Of a stretch of 64,000 bases of DNA, positions 61,526 through 64,000 are shown piece after piece. The DNA comes from Blastomyces gilchristii SLH14081 (lineage: Eukaryota; Ascomycota; Eurotiomycetes; Onygenales; Ajellomycetaceae), in the NCBI RefSeq assembly GCF_000003855.2, contig NW_003101671.1:1082154-1146153 (forward strand), in the 5' to 3' direction. The notes under the pieces are model-generated. The model saw only the letters and a list, made by a program, of their open reading frames with translations. It searched no databases and was not told where the DNA came from. Numbering within the stretch: position 1 is the stretch's first letter; each line of letters opens with the position of its first letter. The translations under genes and the position numbers were made by a program.

Positions 61526-62551
61526 ATGTCGGTAAGTGGAGGAGGAGGGGGAGAGAGAAGGGATTGGCTCTGTCCTTCTGCTGAGGCATTCTTTTTTTGA
61601 GTGGAATAAAGTTGCTGATATGAAACATGTATTTTGTTGTCGTTAGGTCTCCGGGTATGTTGGCTATTTTCCTCGTTCTTTCTCCGCTTGCGCTACAACC
61701 TCCTCTCTCCTGTCGTATAATAACTTCCACGTTTCATCTATCGTCCTGCTGGTCTACACCCAGAAACATACTCCAAGAATGACCCCCCCCCCCTTCCATT
61801 GTCAGAAATGGCAACATGCAAGCTTACCGCAATATCTGTCGATATAACACATAACCCACCCTGGTTCTTATGTTTTGACCAATTCTGCCAAGAAGACGAA
61901 AAATACATATGCTAACGCAAAGCAAACAATACCCCAAGTACAGAGTGAGAGTAGGCTCAGAGTGCATGAACGCAACCAACGAACTGCGATTCAAAGGCTT
62001 GAAATACATCATCTTCAAGATCTCGGACGACAAGACGGAAATCGTCGTCGAAGACTCGTCGACGGATGACGACTATGAAGCCTTCCGCACCAAGCTGATC
62101 GAGTCCAAGGATAGCAAGGGGAAACCCGCCCCCCGGTATGCGCTGTACGATGGCAAGTTCGATCTTGGAAGCGATGGGATCCGGTTAGTCTATTATCGCT
62201 CTCCTTCAAAGCAAGACGAATTGTCTATGTATATGTACGTACATGATGTAGAGCTGGCATATCTGATCTACCCGCTTGATAGAAAAAAGATTATCTTCAT
62301 CTCCTGGGTCCCCAGCGACACACCCACCTTCGTGAGTAATTCCACCGGCCGAAGCAATAATATTTTTTTTTCATGATCCTATTCTTTTCCCCTGGGAAGT
62401 ACTAATTAAGCTAAAAACGTAGTCGTCCATGATCTACGCCACCACACGAGAAACACTGAAGAACGCATTGAACCCGCACGTCAGCATCCACGCCGACGAC
62501 AAGGATGAGCTCGAGTGGAAGAACCTGCAGGAGATTAGCGTGAAGAAATAG
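61526..62551 (+). CDS. COF1: Cofilin (ADF/cofilin actin-depolymerising factor)
   Basis: It severs and depolymerises actin filaments in cortical patches and endocytosis. Five exons: 61526-61531, 61647-61654, 61944-62183, 62283-62331 and 62423-62551. They join to 432 nt, 143 residues, exactly the length of yeast cofilin. The protein starts MSVSGVRVGSECMNATNEL. It contains LKYIIFKISDDKTEIVVE, then RYALYDGKFD, KKIIFISWVPSDTPTFSSM (the actin-binding helix region, equivalent to yeast [20 protein letters not shown]), and the end DELEWKNLQEISVKK. All four introns have GT and AG ends. Exon 2 is only 8 nt. The ADF-H fold is complete. The small first exons are chosen because they give the correct N-terminus and length. 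Confidence 0.93.
61532..61646 (+). other. COF1: cofilin intron 1 (115 bp)
   Basis: Starts GTAAGT after ATGTCG and ends CGTTAG. Directly before an 8-nt exon. Confidence 0.8.
61647..61654 (+). other. COF1: cofilin microexon (GTCTCCGG)
   Basis: An 8-nt exon between TTAG and GTATGT. It supplies Val-Ser and two bases of Gly, and keeps the frame into exon 3. Confidence 0.75.
61655..61943 (+). other. COF1: cofilin intron 2 (289 bp)
   Basis: Starts GTATGT and ends TACAG. Long for this gene; it contains a run of C (61784-61793). Confidence 0.8.
62184..62282 (+). other. COF1: cofilin intron 3 (99 bp)
   Basis: Starts GTTAGT and ends TGATAG. Its length is a multiple of three and it has no in-frame stop, so retention would insert 33 residues without breaking the frame. 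Confidence 0.85.
62332..62422 (+). other. COF1: cofilin intron 4 (91 bp)
   Basis: Starts GTGAGT and ends CGTAG; a possible branch site GCTAAAAAC precedes the acceptor. Confidence 0.9.
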
Positions 62552-63533
62552 ATACTCTAATTTCGAACTTCCGTCTTTCCTTGTCTTCCGTTTTTTTTTT
62601 TTTTTTTTGCTCTTGCGTTGCTACTCTGTCTTTTGATAAAGAGGTGAAGTACGGTGGGAGGAAGGAATCAAGGGAACAGGGAGAGATATCAAGGCAAAAG
62701 GAGAGAAAGGAGGGGGGAGGAAATAAAAAAGAACTGGAAATGGAACTGGAAAATGATACCGCGACGTAGGGAAGAAGAATGTGTATGTATGTTAAAATCA
62801 TGCAAAGGCGTGGGAAATGGGAGCAGAGGAAGGGAAGGGGGCCACGTTGGATGATGTCAGGCCAACCCCAACAAGCAAAGCAAGGGCATACACATAAAAT
62901 GTACTGTTTTCGTTCCACGCTCTGATTCGTTTTTCTTCATTATCCCTCTCAGCTGAACTTGAACTTGTTTGGATGGGATTCGTACTGGGCGATGGAGCCC
63001 CAGCGTTGCTCGCAGTTTAAGACGTGAATGCTTTGGCATCTCTTTCATGAGCCTGTGTTTTCTTTTCTTCTTGTTTGCGCTTAGTATTTTTTCCCACTGT
63101 GCTCCGTATATCCCATACATCCATATATTCAGCCATCCCCCAACTCACCCAGTTCCATATCGTTGACAATAAATACAAATCCATCAATCACCCTGTCCTG
63201 GCCTGTGTGTCCTTCCTGCAAATCGTACGATCATGGCAAGCCAGCCTCCCGCTGACTCAGCTTCGGAAGCAGCCGCTTGGCGCCTTTCCCGTTCCCGGCA
63301 CCAACCCGCTTGCTTACCTAACCGTCCCGTTTGGGACCACAACGTCGACTTCAAACTTCATCGTCAATCAACAACTTCTTCTGCGCCGTCGTGGAACTGC
63401 TCTGTTTGCTCTCCCCCCATTCCGCTCTGCTGTATATCTATCCATCTGCCAGCCATTGGGCCTCCCCCCTTCAACAATCCCCCCCCTCTGTACCATTGAC
63501 ATCCCTCCCCTCCCCGGGCCCCTCCCAAAGACA
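62552..63533 (+). other. Intergenic region between cofilin and COX5
   Basis: The first part is the cofilin 3' UTR, with a poly(T) run at 62590-62608 and a purine-rich stretch at 62650-62760. The second part (about 63100-63533) is C/T-rich and is probably the COX5 promoter and leader. No further gene is supported. Confidence 0.6.
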
Positions 63534-63873
63534 ATGTCCTTCCGCACAGCGCTGCCCAGAAGCCTCGCTTCTGTAGCCCGATCAACAGCAACCACTGCCC
63601 GTGCCTACCGCCAATCCCCCTCCAGCCAGACAATAGGAGCATGCCTCTACTCCTATCGCCGTAGCAGCAATTGCTCGATGGCCAACAAGAGCCAACAGAC
63701 CCGCTCAATGGCTACCACCACCGCTGAGCATGCAATTGCCAACCCGACTCTGGCTGGCATCGAGAAGCGCTGGGAGGCCATGCCGCCGCAGGAGCAGGCT
63801 GAGCTGTGGATGCAGCTGAGAGATCGGATGAAGGTTGATTGGCATGAAATGACCTTGCAGGAGAAGAAGGCGG
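63534..63873 (+). CDS. COX5: Cytochrome c oxidase subunit V (animal subunit IV family), first coding exon, partial
   Basis: A nuclear-encoded subunit of respiratory complex IV in the mitochondrial inner membrane. The visible 113 codons start MSFRTALPRSLASVARSTAT, an Arg/Ser/Ala-rich mitochondrial presequence, and continue with NPTLAGIEKRWEAMPPQEQA and LWMQLRDRMKVDWHEMTLQE, the conserved matrix-side part of fungal COX5. Exon 1 ends within the codon after KKA at GGTATGT (63874 is the first intron base). The next exon, with the membrane helix, lies beyond the window. ATG at 63534 is chosen because it begins the presequence; the frame stays open upstream only by chance. Confidence 0.9.
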
Positions 63874-64000
63874 GTATGTGCTCCTGTTCTCGACTTTGCT
63901 TTTCTTTTTTTTATTTTTTTCTATCATGTTTTTGATTTTCCTGTTCTGGGCTTTGGGCTTTGGGCTGGAATTTCCGCAAGCCGGTTTTTCCGAGGAGATT
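63874..64000 (+). other. COX5: COX5 intron 1, 5' part
   Basis: Starts GTATGT and is T-rich; no convincing acceptor followed by COX5 coding sequence is seen before the window ends. Confidence 0.7.

Noticed and set aside
63075..63533. N-terminal extension of COX5
   Set aside because: The upstream open frame does not resemble a COX5 N-terminus; the presequence begins at the ATG at 63534.

Overview
The window is fungal DNA, most likely from an Ajellomycetaceae-type member of the Onygenales (Blastomyces is my best guess). I infer this from intron-bearing hsp60, cofilin and cytochrome c oxidase genes next to a large mutated block of Gypsy and Tad-like LINE elements. No tool-based identification was possible. 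The window has two compartments with a sharp border near 52,630.

Bases 1-52,628 are an AT-rich block made almost entirely of nested, mutated transposable elements. Target-site duplications allow the nesting order to be read. A plus-strand Gypsy (called G0; 3' part at 13216-15101, last LTR bases at 28257-28294) is broken by a minus-strand LINE (A), which is itself broken by a full-length plus-strand LINE (B, 1422-9089, 14-bp duplication). The 3' LTR of G0 is broken by a minus-strand Gypsy (G1, 15102-28251, duplication CCTAT). G1 in turn carries two LINE copies joined head to head (C and D). G0 lies in a tRNA-derived SINE, which lies in the 3' end of a further Gypsy-like element (G4). To the right are a complete minus-strand Gypsy (G2, 29669-35445), a minus-strand Copia-like element (37358-52628) with two full SINEs inside it, a minus-strand short-LTR Gypsy (G3, 42422-51206) with a possible antisense spliced gene, and two 505-bp hAT-type miniature elements. 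Coding regions of these elements are full of stops, mainly TGG to TGA. The block has almost no CC, GG or CG but keeps CA and TG, which points to RIP-like mutation at CpC and CpG.

Bases 52,629-64,000 have ordinary base composition and hold genes, all on the plus strand: a 743-residue protein with heptad repeats, a PD-(D/E)XK-like motif and a protein-kinase-like domain (52867-55098); wreckage of a BCS1-like AAA ATPase and of a second kinase-like gene (about 55262-56370); hsp60 (57665-59634, three exons, heat-shock element upstream); cofilin (61526-62551, five exons including an 8-nt microexon); and the first coding exon of cytochrome c oxidase subunit V (subunit IV of animals), cut by the window end.

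The three housekeeping genes form no operon. They act in mitochondrial protein folding, actin dynamics and respiration. A 297-base run of N sits inside LINE D. No rRNA gene, functional tRNA gene or CRISPR array was seen.
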